A DNA stretch of 31,060 bases from JBDTMT01 sp033764095 (GTDB taxonomy: Bacteria > Desulfobacterota > Binatia > HRBIN30 > CADEER01): NCBI GenBank assembly GCA_033764095.1, contig JANRJF010000442.1, positions 1 to 31,060 on the forward strand, read 5' to 3'. The position numbers and the translations under genes were made by a program. Every line of letters starts with the position of its first letter. Within the stretch, counting starts at the first letter, position 1. Below are positions 16,584 through 24,109 of this stretch, piece after piece. The notes beneath the pieces are model-generated. The model worked only from the letters and a program-made list of their open reading frames with translations. It was not told where the DNA came from and ran no database searches.

Positions 16584-16693
16584 GGAGGCTGTAGGCTGCT
16601 ACGCTGTTAGGCTGTTAGGAAAGGCCAACGCCGTGTTGGGGACGCGTCCGTCTTCCCCTAACAGCCAACAGCCTAGCAGCCTAACAGCCTTCC
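16584..16693. repeat. Inverted repeat with octamer-unit arms (CTAACAGC family, copy 2)
   Basis: The left arm 16584-16620 and right arm 16653-16693 are near-complementary; the loop 16621-16652 is 32 nt and unlike that of copy 1. Arms are chains of GCTGTTAG/CTAACAGC units with small indels. The element spans the whole gap between the two acyl-CoA dehydrogenase genes: it touches the stop codon of the upstream one (16694) and ends 2 nt before the start codon of the downstream one (16581). Confidence 0.85.
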
Positions 16694-17875
16694 TCATCGC
16701 GGCATGCCCAGTCCGCGCTCGCTGATGATGTTCTTCTGGATCTGCGAGGTGCCGCCGCCGATGACCAGGCCGAGAGTGAACATGAACTCGTAGGGCCAGA
16801 TGCCGCGGTCGGCGACGCGGCTGGCGCTGCGCGCCAGCGGCCCGCAGCTGCCCATCACCTCCAGCGCGCAGGCGGCGATGTCGTGGTTGAGCTCGGTGGA
16901 GACCAGCTTGTTGACTGACGCGGCGATGCCCGGCGAGCGGCCCTTGAGCGCGTCGGTGAGCTGGCGCAGCGAGTGGTACTTCATCGCCTCGACGCGGACG
17001 AGCAGCGCGGCGAGCTTCTGGCGCACCACCGGATCCTCGCTCGCCGGCCGGCCGTAGCGCTGGCGCGTCTGCGCCAGGTGCAGCAGGCCGTTGAACATCT
17101 GCTGCGTGCGGGTGGTCGAGCCGAGCATGTTGCGCTCGTGCGCCAGCGTCGCGTTGGCCACCTGCCAGCCCTGGTTGAGCTCGCCGACCAGGTGCTTGCG
17201 CGGCACCCGCACGTCCTCGAAGAACACCTCGTTGAAGCCGGCGTCGCCGGTCATCTGCACCAGCGGCCGCACCGTGATCCCCGGCGTCTTCATGTCGATC
17301 AGCAGGTAGGAGATGCCGCGGTGCTTGGGGGCGCTCGGGTCGGTGCGCACCAGGCAGAACATCCAGTCGGCGATCTGCGCGTTCGAGGTCCACACCTTCT
17401 GGCCGTTGACGATGAACTCGTCGCCGACCAGCTCGGCGCGCGTCTTCAGCGACGCCAGGTCCGATCCCGCGCCGGGCTCGGAGTAGCCCTGGCACCAGAT
17501 CTCCTCGGCGCTGAGGATCTTCGGCAGGTGGCGCGCGCGCTGCTCGTCGGTGCCGTACTGGATCAGCGTCGGCCCGACCATCAGCACGCCCATCGCCCCG
17601 ATCTGCTGCGGCGCCTTCGCCGCCACCAGTTCCTGGTTGACGATGGTCTGCTCCATCACGCCGAGGCCGCGGCCGCCGTACTGCTTGGGCCAGCCCATGG
17701 CGACGTAGCCGCCCTCGTAGAGCGTGCGCTGCCACTGCTTCAGCCAGCGCACCCGCGCCGGGTCGCCGTGCTCGCGGCTCGGCTCGCCGACCTCGCGCTT
17801 CGGCAGGTTCGCCTTCAGCCAGGCCCGCACCTGGGCGCGAAACGCCTCGTGCTCCGCACTGAGCGAGAGATCCAT
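16694..17875 (-). CDS. Acyl-CoA dehydrogenase (FAD/substrate-binding subunit type)
   Basis: 393 residues. The ATG at 17875 is chosen because the family N-terminus MDLSLSAEHEAFRAQVR starts there. It has the full middle domain: CQGYSEPGAGSDLASL (about 138-153), VNGQKVWTSNAQIADWMF (about 164-181), FNEVFFEDVRVP (about 222-233), NQGW and LAHER. The C-terminus reads IGGGTSQIQKNIISERGLGMP, so the position of the MCAD catalytic Glu (EGTS) is Gly, as in family members that use a Glu elsewhere. This gives the FAD/substrate-binding subunit of a likely alpha2beta2 enzyme with the gene at 15400-16581, like actinobacterial ChsE-type dehydrogenases. It is transcribed 58 nt after the ELW-repeat gene. Confidence 0.93.
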   Translation of the reverse strand: MDLSLSAEHEAFRAQVRAWLKANLPKREVGEPSREHGDPARVRWLKQWQRTLYEGGYVAMGWPKQYGGRGLGVMEQTIVNQELVAAKAPQQIGAMGVLMVGPTLIQYGTDEQRARHLPKILSAEEIWCQGYSEPGAGSDLASLKTRAELVGDEFIVNGQKVWTSNAQIADWMFCLVRTDPSAPKHRGISYLLIDMKTPGITVRPLVQMTGDAGFNEVFFEDVRVPRKHLVGELNQGWQVANATLAHERNMLGSTTRTQQMFNGLLHLAQTRQRYGRPASEDPVVRQKLAALLVRVEAMKYHSLRQLTDALKGRSPGIAASVNKLVSTELNHDIAACALEVMGSCGPLARSASRVADRGIWPYEFMFTLGLVIGGGTSQIQKNIISERGLGMPR

Positions 17876-17933
17876 CCGGCGGCCGGCGTAGCAGAAGCGA
17901 CGCGCGCGGGGCAATCCGCAATGCGACGCCTGC

Positions 17934-20690
17934 TCAGGCGCAGCCGTCGAGCGCGACGCGCACCGCCGCGATCAGCTCGCTGATCGAGACCTCGCCATCG
18001 GCGTCTGCGTCGGCCGCCGCGCAAGCGCCGACCGGCTGCAGGCCGAGCGCGACGCTGACCGCACTGATCAGATCGGCGATCGACACCGTCCCGTCCGCGC
18101 TGCAGTCGCCGGCACAGGACGTGTCGTCGAGCGCGATGCGCCACAGCTCGCGCCCGCGGAATCCATCAGTGGCCGAAGTGAAGACTCCTCCTCCGACCGC
18201 CAACAGCTCGCGCGCATCCGACGAAGCAATGCCCGGCGCGACGTCAGCCAACAGATGCGTCCCGTCGCTCGTCCCGTCGGTGACCCACGGCTCGGAGCCC
18301 ACCGCCGTCTCGGCGGTGAATATCACGCGATCGCCGGCGGACGCGAAATTCCCTGGCGCGGAGCTGCGGCTGCCGGGGACCAGATCCTGGACGATATGCG
18401 TGCCACTGGAGGTACCGTCGCTCATCCACAGCTCCCAGCCGTGCATCGCATCGAATCCGGCGAACAACACCGAGCCGCCGAGTTGCGGCATGCGCGGCGA
18501 ATCCGAGCTGGGCAGCGACACCAGTGGGCCTTCGAGCCACCTGGTGCCCTCTGTCGTTCCGTCGCTGACCCACAGCGTTCCGCCGTCATCAAAAGGCGAT
18601 TCAGTGAGGAAGAAGAGCTGCGCGCCTGCAGCCGTGAGGCCGGCGATGCGCGTGCCGGACCAAACCAGGCGGGTGCCGGCGTCGGTGCCATCGCTGCGCC
18701 ACAGCCCCTGTTCGCCAAACGCGCTCCAGCCGACGAAAAACAGCTCGCCATCGAAGTACGTGAACTGCGACGGCCGCGAGCCCTGGTCTTCGCCTGGTTC
18801 ACGCGTCAGCAGATCGCGGATCAGATGTGTGCCGCCAGCGCTGCCGTCACTGATCCACGGCTCCTGATCGCGATACGGGCCACCACTGAAAAGGACGCGA
18901 TCGCCGAGCGCGTGGAGCGATCCGACGCGATCGATCGGCGGACTGCAGCTCACGATGGACGCGTGCGATCGACAGACGCTGTTGGGCGATGCGTCGCCAC
19001 CACTCACGAAGTACAGCGAGTCGCCGGCCGCGGTGAGATCGCGCAAGCCTTGTAAATCGGTCGGCACCGCCAGCGCGGTCCCGCCGTGCCTGCCGTCGGT
19101 GCTCCAGAGGCCGCCAACGTCGGGGAAGTACAACGCACCGCTGAACGTCACCGGCCGGCTGTCGCGCAGGCCGCGTTCGAGCCGCGCCTCGGCCGCACGC
19201 AGGATCGTCGTTCCAGCCGCCGTGCCGTCGCTGCTCCACAGGGAGTTGAACGGTCCGCCGTCCACCGCAGCGTTGAATACGACGCGGTCGCCAACCGCCG
19301 CCAATCCGTGCGGATTGGACGACTCGTTATACACGTCGTCCGATCCGGTGTTGGCCAGGAACGCCGTCCCCGCCATCGTCCCGTCGCTGCTCCACAGCTC
19401 GGCTCCGTGCTCCACCGTCCAAGCGGGAAAGAAGGCGCGCTCGTCGTTGCTACCCAGCTCGAACGGGACGAATGACTCGGGTTCCGAAAAGACCGGCATG
19501 GTGCCGTCCGTCGTGCCGTCAGTCCGCCACACGCCCCTCGCACCGTCGGCTCCGTAACCGAGAAAGAACAGCAGCCCGCCAACGACGCGCCGCCGGCCTC
19601 CCAGACCGGGCACTTCGGCAATCCGCTCCGGATCGCCGGCGAGATCGCGCCAGCGCCACAGGCCGGTCGGATGGTTCGTGTCGAAGAAGACGATATCGTC
19701 GCCCAGGCGCTCCCATCCCTCGATCGAGAAATCGATCGGACGCACAGTGGTCCCCGCGCGCGTGCCGTCGGTGGTGATGATCGACTCGTCGGTGGCGATC
19801 AGCACCCGGTCCGGCAACGCCAGCGGGGTGAACCTGCTGTAGGTCGGCAGCTCGGTGAGTCGGATCGTCCCGGCCGCCGTACCGTCACTGCGCCACAACG
19901 CGTCGGTACCACCGCCATCACCGATGGCCGTGAAGAGAACATTGCGCCCCAGACCGGCGAGTATGCCCGGGTATGAGCTCTCCGGACCGGCGACCAGATC
20001 GGCAACCATTCTCGTGCCGGCGGCCGTCCCGTCAGTGCGCCAGAGCTCCGTGCCTGCGTCGGTATACGGCGTGAAGAAAACCTGCTTGCCGGCCGCATGC
20101 AGCTCGGTGAGGTTGGCGTACTCGGTATGGAATTCCTTGAGCAGTCGCAGATTCATGCCGTTGGCGTCGCTGCGCCACAGCGCCAGCACCCACGATTGAA
20201 ACGACTCCTGCCGCCCAACGGCGATGACGGCGCCGTCGTCCACGGCGACCATCGCGCACCAGCCACCGCCCAGCAGCGACCGTTTGGCGGTGCCCTCGGG
20301 CGTGCCGTCCGTGCTCCACAGCGCCAGCGTTCGTCCACCCGACTCGTCGCGCGCCGACGACGGTGACAGCAGCAGCGCACCGTCGCCAACGCGCGCGGCA
20401 CAGTTGAACCCGCCGGACTCCAGGTCATCCGGCCCCGGCTCGAGATCCTTCAGCAGGCGCGTTCCGGACGGCGTGCCGTCGGTGACCCAGGGCTCCTCGC
20501 CATACTCCGGGCTGTAGGCGAGGAAGATCGTCCGCGCTCCGAGCGACAGGAACTTGCGTGGCGCACCCGAGATCACCCGCGGCGCGCCGTTGATGTCGCG
20601 GACCAGCGTCGCCTCGTTCGCCAGCGCCTGCCCGGCCGCGCAGACGACTGCACCGAGCGCACAGACCAACCAGGCGCGGCGCATCGCCAT
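17934..20690 (-). CDS. Secreted ELW/DGT-repeat propeller protein with C-terminal dockerin-like repeats
   Basis: 918 residues. A signal peptide (about 4-24, ending ALANEA) precedes about 17 repeats of roughly 45-50 residues with consensus [EGA]LW.[ST]DGT..GT (for example ELWRTDGTAAGT, GVWRTDGTTDGT, ELWMSDGTSSGT). These should fold as beta-propeller blades. The last 60 residues hold two calcium-loop-like motifs, GDCSADGTVSIADLI and DADADGEVSISELIAAV, each followed by a hydrophobic helix and flanked by Cys, as in dockerin type I. The protein is exported and may attach to a cohesin-like or surface partner. The ATG at 20690 is used; a longer frame would overlap the MaoC gene upstream. That MaoC gene ends only 11 nt away, so this exported protein appears embedded in a catabolic operon. 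Confidence 0.87.
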   Translation of the reverse strand: MAMRRAWLVCALGAVVCAAGQALANEATLVRDINGAPRVISGAPRKFLSLGARTIFLAYSPEYGEEPWVTDGTPSGTRLLKDLEPGPDDLESGGFNCAARVGDGALLLSPSSARDESGGRTLALWSTDGTPEGTAKRSLLGGGWCAMVAVDDGAVIAVGRQESFQSWVLALWRSDANGMNLRLLKEFHTEYANLTELHAAGKQVFFTPYTDAGTELWRTDGTAAGTRMVADLVAGPESSYPGILAGLGRNVLFTAIGDGGGTDALWRSDGTAAGTIRLTELPTYSRFTPLALPDRVLIATDESIITTDGTRAGTTVRPIDFSIEGWERLGDDIVFFDTNHPTGLWRWRDLAGDPERIAEVPGLGGRRRVVGGLLFFLGYGADGARGVWRTDGTTDGTMPVFSEPESFVPFELGSNDERAFFPAWTVEHGAELWSSDGTMAGTAFLANTGSDDVYNESSNPHGLAAVGDRVVFNAAVDGGPFNSLWSSDGTAAGTTILRAAEARLERGLRDSRPVTFSGALYFPDVGGLWSTDGRHGGTALAVPTDLQGLRDLTAAGDSLYFVSGGDASPNSVCRSHASIVSCSPPIDRVGSLHALGDRVLFSGGPYRDQEPWISDGSAGGTHLIRDLLTREPGEDQGSRPSQFTYFDGELFFVGWSAFGEQGLWRSDGTDAGTRLVWSGTRIAGLTAAGAQLFFLTESPFDDGGTLWVSDGTTEGTRWLEGPLVSLPSSDSPRMPQLGGSVLFAGFDAMHGWELWMSDGTSSGTHIVQDLVPGSRSSAPGNFASAGDRVIFTAETAVGSEPWVTDGTSDGTHLLADVAPGIASSDARELLAVGGGVFTSATDGFRGRELWRIALDDTSCAGDCSADGTVSIADLISAVSVALGLQPVGACAAADADADGEVSISELIAAVRVALDGCA

Positions 20691-20701
20691 CGGCACGCCG
20701 A

Positions 20702-21124
20702 CTACGCCGCGAGGGTGATGGTCGCGGTGCCGGTGACCAGGCGGTCGCCCTCGGCGCTCTCCAGCAGCAGGTCGCACTCGAGGAAGGTGCCGTGGTCGCT
20801 GGCGTGTTTCTCGGTGACCACGCCGTGCACCAGCAGCGGCACGTTCGGCCGCACCAGGGCGCGGAAGGTGGCGCTCAGGCGTTGCACGCGCACCGCCGGA
20901 CTCCAGCTGGTGAGCAGGCGCGCGAACAGCGCCAGGCTGAAGTTGCCGGGCACGATCTGCCCGGGCAGCCCCTCGGCGCGCGCCTCTTCGTCGCTCATGA
21001 AGCGCCCGCCCGGCATGTGCGCCGACAGCGCATACTGCTTCACCTCGGCCGGGCTGAGCGTCAGCTGCAGCGCCGGCACTTCGTCGCCGACGTCGACTGA
21101 GTCGAAGCTGATCACTTCATTCAC
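20702..21124 (-). CDS. MaoC-like hot-dog-fold protein (subunit B of a pair)
   Basis: 140 residues from a GTG start at 21124. The alternative at 21187 would translate the upstream palindrome. It matches the (R)-hydratase/MaoC fold: FDSVDVGDEVPALQLTLS, GLPGQIVPGNFSLALFARLL (hot-dog helix region, 52-71), VQRLSATFRALVRPNVPLLVHGVV and TGTATITL. The hydratase signature D.NP.H, expected around residues 35-42, reads HMPGGRFM, so neither the catalytic Asp nor the His is evident. It equals its neighbour in length (140 residues), suggesting a heterodimeric hydratase like ChsH1-ChsH2 or HadAB. If functional it would hydrate the enoyl-CoA made by the dehydrogenase pair. Confidence 0.78.
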   Translation of the reverse strand: MNEVISFDSVDVGDEVPALQLTLSPAEVKQYALSAHMPGGRFMSDEEARAEGLPGQIVPGNFSLALFARLLTSWSPAVRVQRLSATFRALVRPNVPLLVHGVVTEKHASDHGTFLECDLLLESAEGDRLVTGTATITLAA

Positions 21125-21126
21125 CG

Positions 21127-21250
21127 CGGAACCACGGATGAACACGGATGAACACGGAGAGCGATATGCAGTCGTGCACCCATTCACACAGGATGCGCTC
21201 GCAATGATGCGGATCCCATCGGTGTTTATCTGTGTTCATCTGTGGTTCCG
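21127..21250. repeat. Inverted repeat with decamer-unit arms (GATGAACACG family, copy 2)
   Basis: The left arm 21127-21158 and right arm 21217-21250 share the outer sequence CGGAACCAC/GTGGTTCCG and the GATGAACACG units of copy 1. Most arm differences are G on the left opposite T on the right, so an RNA from the plus strand pairs by G.U wobble. TTTTTG follows the right arm on the plus strand, as in copy 1. The adjoining MaoC genes run on the minus strand, so the T-tail faces against their transcription. The element occupies the gap between the two MaoC genes. Confidence 0.88.
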
Positions 21251-21258
21251 TTTTTGAA

Positions 21259-21681
21259 TCACCTGAACATCATCTTCTGGTCGATGTGCGCCACCAGCTG
21301 GTCGTGCTGGTTGGTGACGGTGGTGCGGAAGACGATGAAGGTCATCGCGCCGGTGCGGCCGGTCTTCTCGTAGACGTCGTGCACGGTGGCAACGGCGGTG
21401 AGCACGTCGCCGGGGCGGATGGCGGCGCCGAGCTCGATGTCCTTGCCGGCGTCGAAGCCGTTGCGGCCGAGCTCGGCGGGCATGTTCTTCGGCATGAAAT
21501 GCTTGCCGCGCAGACTGAGGGTGAAGGTCGGCGGCGCGACCATGTCGGGGCGCGGAACGGTCCAGCGCGGGTCGGTCTCGCCGGCGGCGGTCGCGTAGGC
21601 GACGATCTGCTCGGCGGTGACCGGCGAAAAGGTGGTGCGGTCGAACTCCTGCCCGACGATCGAGCGGTCGATGCGACTCAT
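21259..21681 (-). CDS. MaoC-like dehydratase N-terminal-type protein (subunit A of a pair)
   Basis: 140 residues. It resembles the FAS1-like/MaoC N-terminal dehydratase domain: EFDRTTFSPVTAEQIVAYA, AAGETDPRW, VAPPTFTLSLRG (about 48-59), IRPGDVLTAVATVHDVYEKTGRTG (88-111) and FIVFRTTVTNQHDQLVAH. Proteins of this type usually act as the non-catalytic or substrate-binding half of a hot-dog heterodimer with a second MaoC subunit, here the gene at 20702-21124. It overlaps the upstream PHP gene by 4 nt (ATGA), so translation is coupled. The expected role is hydration of trans-2-enoyl-CoA in the side-chain oxidation module. Confidence 0.83.
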   Translation of the reverse strand: MSRIDRSIVGQEFDRTTFSPVTAEQIVAYATAAGETDPRWTVPRPDMVAPPTFTLSLRGKHFMPKNMPAELGRNGFDAGKDIELGAAIRPGDVLTAVATVHDVYEKTGRTGAMTFIVFRTTVTNQHDQLVAHIDQKMMFR

Positions 21682-22343
21682 GCCGCCCCGCGCGCCGCGC
21701 GCACCTGCTCGCGGAAGTCCACCGGGCGATAGCGCCCGCCCTTCAACGCCGCGACCAGGTCGTCGATCGACCGCACGTCGTCGTCGAACTCGGTGGCGCA
21801 GATGCCGATCAGGCTGACCAGGTGCGCGTCGCTGCCGCCGAAGGCGCCGTAGCCGTGCGCGTCGATCAACGCCTGCACGCGCTCGTTCTCACCCTTGCGG
21901 CTGCCGCCGTTGAGCGCCTCGACCGCCACCACGCCGTCGAGCGGCGGCTTGCCGGCGGCGTAGTGCTCGCACAGGCCGATGGTCGGCCGGCCGGGATGAC
22001 AGGGCGCCGCGACGCCGCCCAGGCGCGCCACCTCGCTGACCACCTCCTGCGCCGCGAGGCGCACGTTGGCGAAGTCGAAGCGCCGCGTCATGTCGTCGTT
22101 CACGCCGTAGATCAGGATGTGCCCGTAGTCGGTCTCCACCTCGGCGCCGCGCAGGATGCGGATGCCGTAGCGATCCTCCAGCTCCCGGTAGTCGGCGTGC
22201 GGATCCCACTGCCGGTGCTCGGTCAGCACGATGCCGTCGATCGGCAGCAGATCGCGCTTGCGCTGCAACCACTTGAGATAGGTCTCCAGCGGCGCGCGGC
22301 TGTCCTCGGAGGCCTCCGAGTGGGCGTGCAGGTCGAGGATCAC
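21678..22343 (-). CDS. PHP-domain metal-dependent hydrolase
   Basis: 221 residues, GTG start. All PHP metal-ligand motifs are visible: DLHAHSEASEDS (4-15), LTEHR (about 41-45), GAEVETDYGH (about 66-75), PCHPGR (about 114-119) and GGSDAH near the C-terminus. The fold suits a stand-alone phosphoesterase of the TrpH/YciV or histidinol-phosphatase type, using two or three metal ions. Why it sits in an acyl-CoA operon is not obvious; it may act on a phosphorylated or CoA-derived metabolite. Coupled to the following MaoC gene by an ATGA overlap. A heptamer palindrome separates it from the DUF35 gene. Confidence 0.87.
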   Translation of the reverse strand: MILDLHAHSEASEDSRAPLETYLKWLQRKRDLLPIDGIVLTEHRQWDPHADYRELEDRYGIRILRGAEVETDYGHILIYGVNDDMTRRFDFANVRLAAQEVVSEVARLGGVAAPCHPGRPTIGLCEHYAAGKPPLDGVVAVEALNGGSRKGENERVQALIDAHGYGAFGGSDAHLVSLIGICATEFDDDVRSIDDLVAALKGGRYRPVDFREQVRAARGAA

Positions 22344-22347
22344 AACA

Positions 22348-22384
22348 GCTGACAGCTATCAGCGTTCAGCTTTCAGCTTCAAGA
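22348..22384. repeat. TTCAGCT/AGCTGA short repeat cluster
   Basis: The stretch has repeated TCAGC/CAGCT words (CAGCTGACAGCTATCAGC, then TTCAGCTTTCAGCTTC) with a small dyad AGCTGA...TCAGCT. It directly precedes the PHP start codon on the minus strand and adjoins the heptamer palindrome. It looks like one more short-unit repeat, less regular than the others. Confidence 0.5.
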
Positions 22385-22393
22385 CGCCGGGAG

Positions 22394-22457
22394 GCGATGA
22401 GCGACGAGCGACGAGGCCCCGCACCCTTGCGACCCTTCACTCATCGCTCGTCGCTCG
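22394..22457. repeat. Inverted repeat with heptamer-unit arms (GATGAGC/GACGAGC family, copy 1)
   Basis: The left arm 22394-22415 reads CGATGAGCGACGAGCGACGAG; the right arm 22440-22457 reads CTCATCGCTCGTCGCTCG, complementary with a one-unit variant. The right arm provides the stop codon and the last four codons (SDER) of the DUF35 gene read on the minus strand. Confidence 0.8.
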
Positions 22458-22869
22458 AGACTGGTTTGAAGCGCGGCAGCGTGATCTCCGGTGTGGCGTC
22501 CTCGAACACCACCTCGACCGGCATGCCGATGCGCACGGCGTCGGGCGCGCAGTCGACGATGTTGGTGAGCAGCCGCACGCCCTCGTCGAGCTCGACGTAG
22601 GCGAGCACGTAGGGCAGTGCGTCGCGGAAGCCCGGCGCCTGGTTCTGGTGCGTGACGGTGAAGGTGTAGACGGTGCCGCGGCCGCAGCAGCGCTGCCACT
22701 CGACACGCTCCGACAGGCACGCCGGGCACAGCGCGCGCGGGTAGTGGCGCAGCGTGCCGCAGTCGCCGCAGCGCTGTACCACCAGCTCGTGACGCTGGCA
22801 GGCCTCCCAGTAGCCCTTCGATTCCTCGTCGAGCCGCGGCAGCGGCTTGGAATAATCTCGTTTGGTCAT
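22441..22869 (-). CDS. DUF35 OB-fold zinc-ribbon protein (partner of thiolase-like enzyme)
   Basis: 142 residues from ATG 22869; a frame extending to 22929 would translate a palindrome. A rubredoxin-like zinc ribbon (Cys34-x2-Cys37 and Cys48-x2-Cys51) is followed by an OB-fold (GRGTVYTFTVTHQNQAPGF, PYVLAYVELDEGVRLLTNIVD, IGMPVEVVFED). Such proteins bind thiolase-like or ketosynthase-like partners and are essential for Ltp2-type aldolases, acting as acyl-CoA-binding subunits. The thiolase-like gene lies directly upstream in the operon, the typical pairing. The C-terminal SSDER and stop codon come from the heptamer repeat, so the ancestral end was probably a few residues different. Confidence 0.9.
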   Translation of the reverse strand: MTKRDYSKPLPRLDEESKGYWEACQRHELVVQRCGDCGTLRHYPRALCPACLSERVEWQRCCGRGTVYTFTVTHQNQAPGFRDALPYVLAYVELDEGVRLLTNIVDCAPDAVRIGMPVEVVFEDATPEITLPRFKPVSSDER

Positions 22870-22881
22870 GATCGTCGGCCG

Positions 22882-22957
22882 CGATGACCGATGAGCGATG
22901 AGCGACGAGTGACTCCTTGAACCCGCCACCTCATCGCTCGTCGCTCATCGCTCATCG
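22882..22957. repeat. Inverted repeat with heptamer-unit arms (GATGAGC/GACGAGC family, copy 2)
   Basis: A perfect 21-bp stem (22889-22909 with 22937-22957) has a 27-nt loop. One further unit on each side partly pairs. It fills the gap from 12 nt upstream of the DUF35 start codon to the last base before the thiolase-like stop. The DUF35 ribosome-binding region thus lies next to or inside the stem. Confidence 0.9.
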
Positions 22958-24109
22958 CTATCTTCCCAACACCAACGTCACGCCGCTGTGCCGCAGCCCG
23001 AGCATGCCGCCGGTGCCGTGGCAGAGCGCCACCTCGCAGTCGGGCACCTGGCGGGCGCCGCACTCGGCGCGCAACTGCCGCACCGCCTCGATGACCAGGA
23101 AGATGCCGCGCATGCCGGGATGGTTCGACGACAGGCCGCCGCCGTCGGTGTTGGTCGGCAGCGCCCCGCCGAGCCCGAGCCGCCCACCCTGCACGAAGCC
23201 GCCGCCCTCGCCGCGCGCGCAGAAGCCGAGGTTCTCCAGCGTCAGCAGCACGGTGATGGTGAACGAGTCGTAGAGCATGCACAGGTCGATCTCGTCGTGC
23301 CGCACGCCGGCCATCGCCAGCGCGCGCGGGCCCGACTGGCCGGCGGCCATGGTGAGCAGGTCGCGCGACCCCATGCTGGTGTGGCTCAGCCCTTCGCTGC
23401 CGCCGAGCAGCCGCACCGGCGCCTTCGGCAGATCGCGGGCGCGCGCGGCACTGGTGACCACGATCGCACCGGCGCCGTCGGAGATGATGCAGCAGTCGAG
23501 CAGGTGCAGCGGCGACGACACGACGCGCGAGGCGAGCACGTCGGCGACGCTGATCGGCTCGCGATACTTGGCGTGCGGGTTGAGCCCGGCATGCCTCCGC
23601 ATGGTGACGGCGATCTCGGCCAGCTGCTCGGCGGTGGTGCCGTACTCGTGCATGTGGCGCTGCGCCACCAGCGCGTAGGAGTTGAGCACCGTCGGTCCGT
23701 ACGGCGACTCGAACTGATCGGGCGGATCGCCGGCGTTGAAGCCGCCGGTGCCGACCGCGAAGCGCTCCGACGACGCGGTGCTGGCGTAGACGATCAGCAC
23801 CGTCTCGGCGAGCCCGGCGGCGATCGCCGCGGCGGCGTGCAGCACGTGCGCGACGAACGACGAGCCGCCGATGTTGGTGCCGTCATGGAAGCGCGGCGTC
23901 AGATTGAGGTGCTCGGCCAGCGTCATGATGCCGATCGGCCCGACGCCGGCGGTGCAGAAGCCGTCCACGTCGGCGATGGTCAGGCCGGCGTCGGCGAGTG
24001 CGCCGCGCGCCGCCTCGGCGCAGAGCTGGAACTGCGTCTTGTCCGGCGCCCAACGGGTGGGGTGCTCGTAGACGCCGGCGATGACGGCCTGGGAGAGCGC
24101 GCCACTCAT
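22958..24109 (-). CDS. Thiolase-like (Ltp2/SCP-x type) enzyme
   Basis: 383 residues, ATG at 24109. Thiolase-fold blocks: AAAAIAAGLAETVLIVYAS, CCIISDGAGAIVVTSAARA, LCMLYDSFTITVLLTLENLGFC, GGALPTNTDGGGLSSNHPGM and CHGTGG with its active-site His. The nucleophilic Cys expected after the N...GG loop (residues 78-95) is absent: the sequence is NIGGSSFVAH. Loss of this Cys together with a Tyr-rich YDSFT block is typical of Ltp2-type proteins, which cleave beta-hydroxyacyl-CoA by retro-aldol chemistry with a DUF35 partner. I therefore favour an aldolase-like lyase over a true thiolase. Its start overlaps the previous stop by 1 nt (TGATG), so translation is coupled. Confidence 0.88.
   Translation of the reverse strand: MSGALSQAVIAGVYEHPTRWAPDKTQFQLCAEAARGALADAGLTIADVDGFCTAGVGPIGIMTLAEHLNLTPRFHDGTNIGGSSFVAHVLHAAAAIAAGLAETVLIVYASTASSERFAVGTGGFNAGDPPDQFESPYGPTVLNSYALVAQRHMHEYGTTAEQLAEIAVTMRRHAGLNPHAKYREPISVADVLASRVVSSPLHLLDCCIISDGAGAIVVTSAARARDLPKAPVRLLGGSEGLSHTSMGSRDLLTMAAGQSGPRALAMAGVRHDEIDLCMLYDSFTITVLLTLENLGFCARGEGGGFVQGGRLGLGGALPTNTDGGGLSSNHPGMRGIFLVIEAVRQLRAECGARQVPDCEVALCHGTGGMLGLRHSGVTLVLGR

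Noticed and set aside
22394..22957. Possible CRISPR array or spacer repeats
   Set aside because: The heptamer units are contiguous and palindromic with no regular spacers, and no cas gene is in the window.
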